Assembly: GCF_021390535.1 (NCBI RefSeq)
Contig: NZ_JAJUXG010000012.1
Span: forward strand, 1-64,000
Reading direction: 5' to 3'
DNA from: Dyadobacter sp. CY312
GTDB taxonomy: Bacteria; Bacteroidota; Bacteroidia; Cytophagales; Spirosomataceae
Length of the DNA: 64,000 bases
The notes beneath the pieces are model-generated. The model had not been told where the DNA came from, ran no database searches, and saw only the letters and a list, made by a program, of their open reading frames with translations. Below, piece after piece: positions 45,468 to 54,806 of this stretch; the first letter of the stretch is position 1, and every line of letters starts with the position of its first letter. Made by a program: the position numbers and the translations under genes.

Positions 45468-45608
45468 CGATTTGCGAGCTTCATAAAGGAAAATGTTGCT
45501 TTTCTAAACTTCAAGCAATTTCCGGTAACCTTTTGAAAAAATATGGTCTAAACAAGGATTATTTCCTGGAATAAGGAAATAACACATTTTTATCCAAAAA
45601 GTGTTCAA

Positions 45609-45965
45609 ATGGCTACACACAACGACACCGGCAGCTGGGGAGAAACGAAAGCCTCTGCTTTTTTGACCGAAAAGGGATTTGAGATTATTGAGAAAAATTA
45701 CCGTTATAAACATATGGAGATTGATCTCATTGCCAAATACAAGAAAATGCTGATTTTTATAGAGGTGAAAACCCGAAGTGGAACCGGTTTTGGTATGCCT
45801 GAAGAATTCGTGAATTACACCAAATCCCGGTTGATCATGAAAGCAGCCGAACACTATATTTTCGATAAAGACTGGCATTTTGATATCCGGTTTGACATCG
45901 TTTCCATTCTTATTTTACCAAATGGGGATCTTAACATCCGGCATATTGAAGATGCATTTTGTTGA
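45609..45965 (+). CDS. YraN (UPF0102) endonuclease-like protein
   Basis: The 118-residue protein belongs to UPF0102. It has the pattern GSWGETKASAFLTEKGFEIIEKNYR, then MEIDLIAKYKKMLIFIEVKTR (about 35-56), containing the Asp and E-x-K of a PD-(D/E)xK nuclease core. Its cellular role is not settled; a resolvase- or repair-like activity is assumed from the fold. It is divergent from lipB and convergent with the AraC-type gene, which ends seven bases away. Confidence 0.9.
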   Translation: MATHNDTGSWGETKASAFLTEKGFEIIEKNYRYKHMEIDLIAKYKKMLIFIEVKTRSGTGFGMPEEFVNYTKSRLIMKAAEHYIFDKDWHFDIRFDIVSILILPNGDLNIRHIEDAFC

Positions 45966-45972
45966 TTCTTGC

Positions 45973-46848
45973 CTATAAACCTTTCTGGAAATTTTTCCGA
46001 TAATCCAAAGGACTGGTTTTCATGGTTCTTTTGAAAATTTTATGGAAATGGGATACATCTCCGAATCCACTTTCAAAAGAAATTTCTGAAACAGCTTTAT
46101 CCGTATTCAGCAATTGCTGGGTTGCATAACTGATGCGGTAATCAGTTACTGTTTCCATGAGTGTTTTATTGGTAGTTCTTTTAAAATACTTACAAAAAGC
46201 ATTTGGCGACATATTTACAGCCGCAGCCACGTCGTTGAGCAGAATATCGTTTCTGAAATTATCTACGATGTAGCCCAACGCTGTGTTCATGCGCTCCTTG
46301 TTGACGTTTTGCTGAAAAGCAAAAACTCCATCACTATTGAGCAGGGTGTACTGATCAGAACTAGCCAGATCGTTCAGTATATCAAGTAACTGAGATAATT
46401 TCCGGAAGGAATTTTCTTCTGCTGCAAGCCTCTGCATTTTAAGTTTTATCTCGCTGGAAACTGATTGTTCAAACCGGACACCCAAGGTACTCCTTTTCAT
46501 AAGGTCTTGTATATGGGTAAGTTCTGGCCGGTTGAAAAAATCTGTTCCCAGGAAATTTCTTTCGAATTGGATCACAATGGACTGAACATAATCTCCGTCT
46601 AATATTTTATCGTCAGATTTCCAGCAATGTGGCAGGTCTGACCCTAGAAACACTAGGTCTCCATCGGAATAATCTTCCATGTTTTTCCCTACATATCTTT
46701 TGCCATTACCTTTTAAAATCAACGTCAATTCGTATTCAGGATGAAAGTGATATGGAACAGTAAATCTTTCCAGATGAAAGAATTTTACGAGAAACGAAGT
46801 CCCGGGGGCAGTGTTGATATTTTCGAATTGTGCCTTAATCATTGTCAT
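45973..46848 (-). CDS. AraC-family transcriptional regulator with cupin sensor
   Basis: The 291-residue regulator has an N-terminal cupin domain (HFHPEYELTLILKGNGKRYVG, about 37-57) that should bind a small ligand. The C-terminal AraC double helix-turn-helix (about 190-288) contains AAAVNMSPNAFCKYFKRTTNKTLM and SGFGDVSHFHKIFKRT. It is divergent from the dioxygenase and the cytochrome/DUF1501 cluster, which makes it their likely regulator; the signal is probably a sugar or related compound (inference). Met1 (46848) and Met3 (46842) are both possible starts. Confidence 0.9.
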   Translation of the reverse strand: MTMIKAQFENINTAPGTSFLVKFFHLERFTVPYHFHPEYELTLILKGNGKRYVGKNMEDYSDGDLVFLGSDLPHCWKSDDKILDGDYVQSIVIQFERNFLGTDFFNRPELTHIQDLMKRSTLGVRFEQSVSSEIKLKMQRLAAEENSFRKLSQLLDILNDLASSDQYTLLNSDGVFAFQQNVNKERMNTALGYIVDNFRNDILLNDVAAAVNMSPNAFCKYFKRTTNKTLMETVTDYRISYATQQLLNTDKAVSEISFESGFGDVSHFHKIFKRTMKTSPLDYRKNFQKGL

Positions 46849-46980
46849 TATTATTCGTCAGGGGAATAAATATATAATTAAATGATAAAAAAAACCATAA
46901 AATATCCATTATCCGCCTGAACGATCTGACAGAAAGCTTCGAAATTTGAATACTAATATTTGAGGTTAAAATAGAACAAA

Positions 46981-47799
46981 ATGAGCACCATCACTTCTCC
47001 CGATCTTACAGGTTTTAAAGTTATTTCAGCAGAACAAAGAGCAGTTTTTCAGGAAAACGGACACATCCTGATTCCGGAAGTTTTAGATAGAAATGAAGTT
47101 GCCTACTATCGGGAGGTAATCAATAAAGCCACATCGACATTCAATACTGAAAAACGAAAACTTGAAGATCGGGATACTTACGGAAAGGCCTTTTTACAAA
47201 TTATGAATTTGTGGGAAGTCGATGAAAGTGTTCGTAATTATACACTAGCCAAACGTTTTGGGAAAATAGCTGCTGATTTACTGGGAGTTGAGAACGTAAG
47301 GCTATACCACGACCAGGCACTGTATAAAGAGCCGGGAGGAGGTTTTACCCCATGGCATCAGGATCAGTATTACTGGCCATTGGACACGAATAACACGGTC
47401 ACGATGTGGATGCCGCTCATTGACATAACAGAAGAAATGGGCATGCTAACTTTCGCCTCAGGGTCGCACAAGAGTGGGTTTGTAGAAAACATGGCGATCT
47501 CGGATGAATCAGAAGCTACGCTGGAAAAATTTATTAAGGAAAAGGGATTCCCTGTATCACGTGCCAAAACAATGAATGCAGGCGACGCTACATGGCACTA
47601 CGGCTGGACATTGCATTCGGCACCCGGCAACAAGTCAAATGACACCATGAGGGAGGTGATGACGATCATATTTGTCGCGGATGGAGCGAAGATAACAGAA
47701 CCTGGAAACGAGCATCAGGAAGCAGATCGTCAGAGATGGATGTGTGGATTGCCTGCCGGTAGCCTGCTGAATTCGGAACTGAACCCCTTAATTGTCTGA
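46981..47799 (+). CDS. Phytanoyl-CoA dioxygenase family protein
   Basis: This 272-residue non-heme Fe(II)/2-oxoglutarate dioxygenase shows the iron-binding H-x-D in FTPWHQDQYYW (His125, Asp127), a distal His in GWTLHSAPGN (about 209), and an Arg in MREVMTII for 2-oxoglutarate. Family members hydroxylate diverse small molecules, so the substrate is open. It is divergent from the AraC regulator (132-base gap) and precedes the planctomycete-type cytochrome gene by 170 bases with a hairpin between them. A functional link to that cluster is likely but unproven. Confidence 0.88.
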   Translation: MSTITSPDLTGFKVISAEQRAVFQENGHILIPEVLDRNEVAYYREVINKATSTFNTEKRKLEDRDTYGKAFLQIMNLWEVDESVRNYTLAKRFGKIAADLLGVENVRLYHDQALYKEPGGGFTPWHQDQYYWPLDTNNTVTMWMPLIDITEEMGMLTFASGSHKSGFVENMAISDESEATLEKFIKEKGFPVSRAKTMNAGDATWHYGWTLHSAPGNKSNDTMREVMTIIFVADGAKITEPGNEHQEADRQRWMCGLPAGSLLNSELNPLIV

Positions 47800-47935
47800 C
47801 TTTTATAACAGATGAGGAAGACAATTGATGGTCGGAATAATTGATTCCAACATAAGAGGGACATTGTAAGTAGGAGAGGGAAGAAAGCTACTTTTTAGTT
47901 TTTAAAGAAAATTATATTAGCGTATTTAAAATTGG

Positions 47936-47960
47936 AAGCGTTTCTAACCGAACGCTTTTT
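47936..47960 (+). terminator. Hairpin plus T-tract before the cytochrome gene
   Basis: AAGCGTT (47936-47942) pairs with AACGCTT (47951-47957), and T continues to 47960. It ends nine bases before the ATG at 47970. It may terminate the dioxygenase transcript, or act as a conditional hairpin in the leader of the cytochrome operon. Confidence 0.55.
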
Positions 47961-47969
47961 GGTTAAATA

Positions 47970-50720
47970 ATGATGAACAGGATTCTTATTGGTTCGGTTG
48001 CGCTGGCATTACTGCTGTTTTCCTTCACCTGGTCGGGGTTGTTCGGAAGCAAGGTAGACTACAATGCCGAGGTGAAGCCCATCCTGAACAAACATTGTAT
48101 GGGTTGCCATGGCGGTGTGAAAAAGGCGGGTGATGTTAGTTTTCTGTTTGAACATGAAATGCTTGAACCAGGCAAATCCGGTAAAATTCCGGTGGTTCGC
48201 GGAGACGCTGATGCGAGTGAGATGATCCGAAGGATACTGACGGATGACCCGGATGAAAAAATGCCTAAAAATGGGACACCTCTGAATGACGATGAGGTTG
48301 ATATCTTAAAAAAGTGGATTAACGAAGGAGCAGAATGGGAAACGCACTGGTCTTATAAACGTATAGAAAAGCCGGATGTTCCCTCTACAAAAAATGTCTG
48401 GAATCTTTTTGGTCTCTTAAATCAGCAGGAAAGCAATTGGCCCAAAAATGAAATTGATCACTTTGTTCTTCAAAAAGTAAAGGAAAATGATCTTTCGGTT
48501 TCTCCCGAAGCTGATAAAGCGACTTTGATAAGAAGAGTAAGCCTGGATTTGACTGGTTTGCCACCTACCGAGAAAGAAGTTGAAGCGTTTCAGAATGATC
48601 AATCTGAAAATGCTTATGAAAAAGTTGTTGACCGCTTGTTGAAATCACCGGCATATGGGGAGAAATGGACGTCGATGTGGATGGATCTTGCGCGTTATGC
48701 GGATACAAAAGGATATGAGAGCGATGGTGGTCGGAGCATGTGGCGTTATCGCGATTATGTTGTAAAGTCGTTTAACGATGATAAGCCTTTTGACCAGTTT
48801 ACGATTGAACAGCTTGCCGGCGATTTATTACCGAAAGGGAAAGATCATTTCCCGAAAGAAGAAAATATGATTGCGACTGGTTATCACCGTAATACGATGA
48901 CCAACAACGAAGGCGGTACGGATGACGAAGAGTTTCGTAATGCTGCATTAATTGATCGAGTGAATACAACCTGGGAGGTTTGGCAGGGTACCACTTTCGC
49001 TTGTATACAATGTCACAGCCATCCTTATGATCCAATTCCGCACGAAGATTATTTCAAGTACATGGCCTATTTCAACAATACCCGCGACGAGGATGTATGG
49101 GACGAATGGCCTAAATTGAGGTTTTACAAAGGAGAAGATTCCGCTCGGGTGGAACGGGTGAAAGCCTGGACCCTGCAAAATAACCCAAAACAGATTGAGG
49201 AAGTAACGCAGTTTATGAAAGTAATGGAGCCGAAAATCAATGCTCATAATTTCATAAAAGGTGATCAGTCTACGGTTTTGCTGATATCGTACTATGGTGT
49301 TAAAGACAAAGGAAATGCCAGAATTCCAGGGGTGAATTTGTCAGGTGTTGGAAATGTAGTCATGAATATTTCTACAAGAGCTGAAAATGCAGTGTTGACT
49401 TTACACCTGGACAAGCTGGATGGACCTGTGTTATCTCAGATCAAAATTCCGGTCCGTGATACAGTATTAATAGCCCCGATTGTAAAAACTTCCGGGAAGC
49501 ACGATGTATATCTTTCTCTTGATAGTCCGAAAGCACCGGAAGAGTGGGTGAGAATTACCTGGATGTCATTTCAGAAGGAGTTGCCGGGTGCCGGTAAGCC
49601 TGAATATGAACAGATTGTGGCGGATTATGCAACTTTGCTCACGCATTCGCCTGAAAGCATGCCGGTGGTTTGGGAAGGAAAAGATGATTTTGCACGAAAA
49701 ACGAATGTTTTCATAAGAGGAAATTGGATGGTGAAGGGAGCAGAAGTGAAACCTGGTGTTCCGCAATTATTAGCTCCTATGCCGAAAGATTATACAAACG
49801 ACAGACTCGGACTTGCTAAATGGATTGTAAACCGTGAAAATGCTTTGACAGGAAGGGTGATTGTAAATCGTTTTTGGGAGCAGCTCTTCGGTAAAGGAAT
49901 TGTAGAAACAGTCGAAGATTTTGGATCGCAGGGAAGTGAACCGACGCACAAAGAATTGCTGAATTGGCTTGCGGTTAAGTTTATAGAAGAGGATCAATGG
50001 AGTGTCAAAAAACTTCTGAAAACGATTGTGATGTCGGCAACGTACAGGCAGAGTTCTAAAACTGACAAAGACAAACTCGAAAAAGATCCATACAACATCT
50101 GGATTTCCAGAGGACCAAGAGTAAGATTAAGCGCAGAACAGGTCAGAGATCAGGCTCTTGCATGTGCAGGGCTTATTTCAAAAAAAATGTATGGGCCGGG
50201 TGTAATGCCTGCACAGCCCGATAAGATCTGGCAGTCACCTTACAGCGGTGAAAAATGGACATTGAGTGAAGGTGAGGACCGATATAGAAGAGGAGTTTAC
50301 ACGTATTGGAAAAGAACAGCTCCTTATCCTTCCATGGTCACCTTTGATGCTCCAAGCCGGGAGTTTTGCCAGTCAAGAAGGATTTTGACAAACACACCTT
50401 TGCAAGCTCTGGTTACGTTAAATGACCCGGTTTATCTGGAAGCAGCTGAGAAACTGGCGAGCAATATGCAGAAGCGTGGCAAAACGCCGGAGCAGCAATT
50501 GACGGAGGGTTACCGTATGTTGACATTTCAACCGATTGAGAAAAAGAATCTGAATGTATTGATCAAGGTATATAATGAAGCTTTGGATGTTTACAGGAAG
50601 AAACCCATGGATGCTGATAGTATTCTGGCTTATGGTAGTAAAAAATCGGCAGAGCTGGCTGCACTGACCATTTCGGCTAATGTCATGCTGAATTTGGATA
50701 ATGTGGTGACGAAGGAGTAA
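47970..50720 (+). CDS. Planctomycete-type cytochrome with DUF1549/DUF1553 domains
   Basis: The 916-residue exported protein has an N-terminal membrane/signal helix (about 5-24) and a c-type heme motif CMGCH (43-47) in the PSCyt1 context. The DUF1549 domain (about 155-360, with IDHFVLQKVKE and RRVSLDLTGLPPT) and DUF1553 (about 590-860, with VNRFWEQLFGKGIVETVEDFGSQG) follow. These proteins are abundant in Planctomycetes and scattered in Bacteroidota. They are thought to take part in periplasmic oxidation of sugars or other polymers, but the reaction is unproven. Its usual partner, DUF1501, is the next gene. Confidence 0.9.
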   Translation: MMNRILIGSVALALLLFSFTWSGLFGSKVDYNAEVKPILNKHCMGCHGGVKKAGDVSFLFEHEMLEPGKSGKIPVVRGDADASEMIRRILTDDPDEKMPKNGTPLNDDEVDILKKWINEGAEWETHWSYKRIEKPDVPSTKNVWNLFGLLNQQESNWPKNEIDHFVLQKVKENDLSVSPEADKATLIRRVSLDLTGLPPTEKEVEAFQNDQSENAYEKVVDRLLKSPAYGEKWTSMWMDLARYADTKGYESDGGRSMWRYRDYVVKSFNDDKPFDQFTIEQLAGDLLPKGKDHFPKEENMIATGYHRNTMTNNEGGTDDEEFRNAALIDRVNTTWEVWQGTTFACIQCHSHPYDPIPHEDYFKYMAYFNNTRDEDVWDEWPKLRFYKGEDSARVERVKAWTLQNNPKQIEEVTQFMKVMEPKINAHNFIKGDQSTVLLISYYGVKDKGNARIPGVNLSGVGNVVMNISTRAENAVLTLHLDKLDGPVLSQIKIPVRDTVLIAPIVKTSGKHDVYLSLDSPKAPEEWVRITWMSFQKELPGAGKPEYEQIVADYATLLTHSPESMPVVWEGKDDFARKTNVFIRGNWMVKGAEVKPGVPQLLAPMPKDYTNDRLGLAKWIVNRENALTGRVIVNRFWEQLFGKGIVETVEDFGSQGSEPTHKELLNWLAVKFIEEDQWSVKKLLKTIVMSATYRQSSKTDKDKLEKDPYNIWISRGPRVRLSAEQVRDQALACAGLISKKMYGPGVMPAQPDKIWQSPYSGEKWTLSEGEDRYRRGVYTYWKRTAPYPSMVTFDAPSREFCQSRRILTNTPLQALVTLNDPVYLEAAEKLASNMQKRGKTPEQQLTEGYRMLTFQPIEKKNLNVLIKVYNEALDVYRKKPMDADSILAYGSKKSAELAALTISANVMLNLDNVVTKE

Positions 50721-50754
50721 GGGGGCATTGATTAGCATTTTTAATTAGAAGGAT

Positions 50755-50798
50755 GGCCTGAAAGGCCTGCATACCTCAACCTGGGGCGTCGCCCTGGG
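50755..50798. repeat. Two-stem GC-rich REP-like element
   Basis: The first stem is GGCC-TGAAA-GGCC (50755-50767). A spacer ATACCTCAAC leads to the second stem, centred on GGGC-GTC-GCCC (50784-50794) and extended by CC/GG pairs at 50780 and 50797. The element lies in the 100-base gap between the DUF1549/DUF1553 and DUF1501 genes and is clearly more GC-rich than its surroundings. It looks like a dispersed repeat; its copy number cannot be judged from this window. Confidence 0.65.
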
Positions 50799-50820
50799 AA
50801 TTAATGAAAGTATAATTACT

Positions 50821-52296
50821 ATGGAAAAGCTATTAAAGGAACTCCAACATGCAGATTTGCAGCGTCAAACCAGGCGGCATTTCCTGCAATCCTGTGGCTT
50901 TGGGCTTGGAGCTTTGGGTTTGGGGTCATTATTAAGTTCATGTGGAACTTCATCGGGCAATACGCCCATGTCGGAAGCGGCATTAATGGCTAAAATCCCT
51001 CAGTTTGCTCCGAAAGCCAAACGTGTGATTTACATTCACATGGCCGGTGCTCCATCGCAGCTCGAACTGTTTGATTACAAGCCAGAACTTTTAAAGTATC
51101 ATGGCAAGGATTGTCCTGCTGAGTTTTTGGAAGGGAAGAAATTTGCATTTATTCAGGGCGTACCTAAAATGTTGGGACCGCAAAGCACTTTTAAGCAATA
51201 TGGTCAATCCGGCGCATGGATGTCGGATTATGTTCCTTATTTGCAGACCGTTGCTGATGAAATCACATTCATGAAGGCGATGCATACGGATCAGTTTAAC
51301 CACGCGCCTGCTCAGTTACTGATGCACACAGGAAGTGCTCGATTAGGTCGACCAAGTTTGGGTGCCTGGGCAACGTATGGGTTAGGTTCAGAAAATCAGA
51401 ATTTGCCAGGATTTATCGTGCTGGCTTCCGGCGGGCAGCAACCAGATGCCGGTAAGAGTGTTTATGGAAGCGGGTTTTTGCCATCCGTTTATCAGGGCGT
51501 GCAATGCAGAACGGGTGGAGATCCGGTGTTGTATGTCAGCGATCCGAGCGGGATGAACCGTGATATGCGCAAACAAACAATCGAAGCCATTAATGAAATC
51601 AACCGGCAGACTTACGAAGATGTACAGGATCCTGAGATTTTAACAAGAATAAGTCAATACGAAATGGCGTTTCGGATGCAGATGTCTGTTCCGGAAGTAA
51701 TGGACGTTTCCAAAGAACCGCAGTTTATTCTGGATATGTACGGGGTAAAACCAGGTGAAGGTACTTTTGCAATGAACTGCCTCTTGGCTCGTAAGCTGGT
51801 AGAAAATGACGTACGTTTTGTGCAGCTTTTCGACTGGGGCTGGGACGGACACGGAACATCCAAAGACCACAATGTGGAAGGTGGGTTGAGACAGAAATGC
51901 AGGGAATCGGATCAGCCTGTTGCAGCTTTGATCCAGGATCTGAAAATGCGTGGATTACTGGAAGAAACACTTGTAATTTGGGGCGCTGAGTTCGGACGTA
52001 CACCTATGCAGGAAAACCGCAACGGACTTGTGATGCCTTATATGGGACGTGACCACCATTTGGATGCATTTACGATGTGGATGGCAGGTGGTGGCGTGAA
52101 ACGGGGATATTCACATGGAGAAACAGACGAACTAGGATATTACGGTACAAAAGATCGCGTGCATGTGCACGACCTTCAGGCGACCATATTGCATTTGATG
52201 GGTTTCAATCATGAGAAATTCACTTATCCTTTCCAGGGAAGAAATTTCAGATTAACAGATACTGAAGGCAAAGTAGTAAAACAGGTTTTGGCTTAA
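50821..52296 (+). CDS. DUF1501 (sulfatase-like) Tat-exported lipoprotein
   Basis: The 491-residue protein starts with a twin-arginine type signal, TRRHFLQS (17-24), followed by a hydrophobic stretch and LLSSC (Cys41), suggesting export of a folded lipoprotein by the Tat pathway. The DUF1501 domain has an alkaline-phosphatase-like fold; visible are IHMAGAPSQLELFDYKP, FDWGWDGHGTSKDHN, WGAEFGRTPMQ and GRDHHLDAFTMWMAGGGVKRG. The enzyme activity is unknown. DUF1501 proteins nearly always pair with DUF1549/DUF1553 proteins, as they do here. Confidence 0.9.
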   Translation: MEKLLKELQHADLQRQTRRHFLQSCGFGLGALGLGSLLSSCGTSSGNTPMSEAALMAKIPQFAPKAKRVIYIHMAGAPSQLELFDYKPELLKYHGKDCPAEFLEGKKFAFIQGVPKMLGPQSTFKQYGQSGAWMSDYVPYLQTVADEITFMKAMHTDQFNHAPAQLLMHTGSARLGRPSLGAWATYGLGSENQNLPGFIVLASGGQQPDAGKSVYGSGFLPSVYQGVQCRTGGDPVLYVSDPSGMNRDMRKQTIEAINEINRQTYEDVQDPEILTRISQYEMAFRMQMSVPEVMDVSKEPQFILDMYGVKPGEGTFAMNCLLARKLVENDVRFVQLFDWGWDGHGTSKDHNVEGGLRQKCRESDQPVAALIQDLKMRGLLEETLVIWGAEFGRTPMQENRNGLVMPYMGRDHHLDAFTMWMAGGGVKRGYSHGETDELGYYGTKDRVHVHDLQATILHLMGFNHEKFTYPFQGRNFRLTDTEGKVVKQVLA

Positions 52297-52314
52297 TTGA
52301 TTTATTTGTGAAAT

Positions 52315-53835
52315 ATGTTTTTACTGCTTTTTCAGGCTTCTGGCTGGTTTCCCAATTTTGCGATTTTCATTGGTAGGTTTCATCCCGTATTGGTGCATTT
52401 GCCAATTGGTTTTTTATTCATTGCTGCGCTTTTAGAAATTGGCCGCCGTGCGGGGAAAATCGGTGTTAGCGAGTCAGCTATTTCCTTCATATTGTTCTGG
52501 TCCTCCGTTAGTGCTACATTCGCTTGTATAGCAGGCTATCTGTTGTCGTTGGGTGGAGGTTACGATGAAAAATTATTAAGTGATCACCAGTGGCAGGGAA
52601 TAGGTGTGGCAGCTTTCGCCTGGATTGCCTGGTTGGTCAAATCGGATCGTTTTGGAGATAAAATTCCTTTTGGCCCTGCTTTCTATTTACCTGCTTTTGG
52701 CTTGGCAACAATTCTCACCATGACAGCCGGGCACGATGGCGGATCGCTCACACATGGAGAGGGCTTTTTGACACAATATACACCTGAACCTTTCCGGAGT
52801 ATAGCGGGAATGTCTCCGATTCAGGAAAAAGTAACTGAAATAAAGCCAATTGAAAATGTGGAACAGGCTGTGGTTTATAGAGATATCGTGCAACCGATTT
52901 TGGAAATGCGTTGTACCCAGTGTCACAATGCAAATAAACAAAAAGGCGATTTAAGGCTTGATGAATTGTCATTGATGCAAAAAGGAGGTGAAAGCGGACC
53001 GGCCTTTGTGGCAGGGAAAGGTTCTGAGAGTGATATGGTGAAAAGATGTTTGCTTGATGAAGAGGACGACGACCGTATGCCTCCAAAAGGGAAACCTCAA
53101 CTTACGAGTGCGCAAATCACGTTAATATCGTGGTGGATAGACCAGGGAGCTCCCGCAGAGAAAAAAGTGTCGGAATTGAAAATTTCAGATGCAGTAAAAC
53201 CCGCTCTTGCTTCGCTAGGAAAGAATTCAACGCCAGATTTAGCGGAGTCTAAAAGCAAAATATCTCCCGTATTAGCTCTGAAAGTCCCAGTTGCAGATGA
53301 GAAGGCAATCGAAGCTTTGAAAAAGGCAGGATTAATTGTTAATAATTTATCTCATGATCAGAATCTGATTGAAGTAAGTGCCGTGAACGCACCTCAATTT
53401 GGAGATAGTCAAATGGCTCTTTTGATTCCTTTGGCAGAACAAATTACGTGGCTCAAACTTGGAGGGACGAAAATTACCAATGCCGCCATGAAGGAAATCG
53501 CCAAACTTAAAAATCTGAATAAACTGCATTTGGAACATACGGGAATTACAGATGCAGGGATTACAAACCTAAAAAATCTGCCGTATCTGGAATACATCAA
53601 TCTGGTGGATACGAAGGTTACAGACAGTGGATTGAAGGATATAGCGGTTATGAAGGGACTTAAATCCGTTTACGTTTGGAAGTCTGTGGTAACGGATAGC
53701 GCAATAGGCCAGGTCAGGAAACAATATCCAGGTCTGGTTATAGTCAATGGATTTAATGAAGCCGAGGTTACGCAGTTTTTAAAAGCAGGTGACACCACTG
53801 CAAAGGAAGATATCCTGCCAGTTAAAGAGAAATAA
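52315..53835 (+). CDS. Membrane c-type cytochrome with DUF2231 and leucine-rich repeats
   Basis: The 506-residue protein combines a four-helix membrane domain of DUF2231 type (about 10-145, FHPVLVHLPIGFLFIAAL), a c-type heme motif CTQCH (200-204), and C-terminal leucine-rich repeats (about 375-490, with LNKLHLEHTGITDAGITNL-type units). It could pass electrons from a periplasmic oxidation to the respiratory chain, with the repeats acting as a docking face (inference). It starts 18 bases after the DUF1501 stop, so it is in the same operon. Confidence 0.88.
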   Translation: MFLLLFQASGWFPNFAIFIGRFHPVLVHLPIGFLFIAALLEIGRRAGKIGVSESAISFILFWSSVSATFACIAGYLLSLGGGYDEKLLSDHQWQGIGVAAFAWIAWLVKSDRFGDKIPFGPAFYLPAFGLATILTMTAGHDGGSLTHGEGFLTQYTPEPFRSIAGMSPIQEKVTEIKPIENVEQAVVYRDIVQPILEMRCTQCHNANKQKGDLRLDELSLMQKGGESGPAFVAGKGSESDMVKRCLLDEEDDDRMPPKGKPQLTSAQITLISWWIDQGAPAEKKVSELKISDAVKPALASLGKNSTPDLAESKSKISPVLALKVPVADEKAIEALKKAGLIVNNLSHDQNLIEVSAVNAPQFGDSQMALLIPLAEQITWLKLGGTKITNAAMKEIAKLKNLNKLHLEHTGITDAGITNLKNLPYLEYINLVDTKVTDSGLKDIAVMKGLKSVYVWKSVVTDSAIGQVRKQYPGLVIVNGFNEAEVTQFLKAGDTTAKEDILPVKEK

Positions 53836-53875
53836 CAAAAGCAATGAATTGCCTTTTTCCAAATTACAGTCAAAT

Positions 53876-54799
53876 ATGAATCGTCGGAATTTTATAAATA
53901 CTTCTCTTGCCGGTGCCGGAGTTATTACTGGTCTTGATGCTGTTGCAAATAAATTTGACGCACCTGCTAGGTTTGAAAATAAGCTTTCGTTGAAGGTTTT
54001 TGGTACCAATTGGGGTTTCGTAGGAAACACAGATGCATTTTGTGCAGCAATAAAGAAAGAAGGTTACGATGGGACAGAAATGTGGTGGCCAGGTTCAAAA
54101 GAACGCCAGGCTGAATTATTGGCTGCGCTGAAAAAATACGATTTGCAGGTAGGATTTCTGTGTGGCTCACATTCGGTGGATTATCCTGTTCATCTGGATG
54201 CATTCAAAAATCAGATCAGTGCCGCAACTTCTCAATTTGGCATAAAGCCTGTTTACATCAATTGCCATAGCGGGAAAGATTTTTTTACATATGAGCAGAA
54301 CAAAGCGTTAATTGATTATACAACCGAAGCCTCTGCAAAGTCAGGTATTCCCATTTACCATGAAACACACCGTGGACGCATGCTTTTTGCTGCACATGTT
54401 ACCAGAAATTTCATTGAAAAGAATCCGGGACTAAAACTCACACTGGATATATCACATTGGTGTAACGTTCACGAAAGTTTATTGCAGGATCAGGAGGCGA
54501 CGGTAAAACTTGCACTCGCAAGGGTAGGGCACATTCATTCACGCATAGGGCATGAGGAAGGTCCGCAAGTGAGTGATCCGCGTGCTCCTGAGTGGGAAGC
54601 TGCTGTGAAAGCCCATCTGAGCTGGTGGGATCAGGTGGTTGAACATAAGGTTAAAAATGGCGAAACCTTAACGGTCCTTACAGAATTCGGTCCGCCAAAT
54701 TATTTGCCAACTTTACCATATACCAAACAACCCGTGGCCGACCAATGGGCTATTAATGTGTATATGATGAAGTTGTTTCGCGAGAGGTATTTAAAATAG
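53876..54799 (+). CDS. Exported sugar-phosphate isomerase/epimerase-like TIM barrel
   Basis: The 307-residue protein begins MNRRNFINTSLAGAGVITG, a Tat-type signal. The rest is an AP-endonuclease-2/xylose-isomerase-like barrel, with conserved segments YINCHSGKDFF, PIYHETHRGRMLFA, LTLDISHWCNVHES and HIHSRIGHEEGPQ. These carry the Glu, Asp and His ligands of the divalent metal. Chemistry on a sugar such as epimerisation or keto-sugar turnover is likely. The frame is open from 53789 but the Tat start at 53876 is clearly better. It closes the cytochrome/DUF1501 cluster. Confidence 0.85.
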   Translation: MNRRNFINTSLAGAGVITGLDAVANKFDAPARFENKLSLKVFGTNWGFVGNTDAFCAAIKKEGYDGTEMWWPGSKERQAELLAALKKYDLQVGFLCGSHSVDYPVHLDAFKNQISAATSQFGIKPVYINCHSGKDFFTYEQNKALIDYTTEASAKSGIPIYHETHRGRMLFAAHVTRNFIEKNPGLKLTLDISHWCNVHESLLQDQEATVKLALARVGHIHSRIGHEEGPQVSDPRAPEWEAAVKAHLSWWDQVVEHKVKNGETLTVLTEFGPPNYLPTLPYTKQPVADQWAINVYMMKLFRERYLK

Positions 54800-54806
54800 A
54801 TCTATA

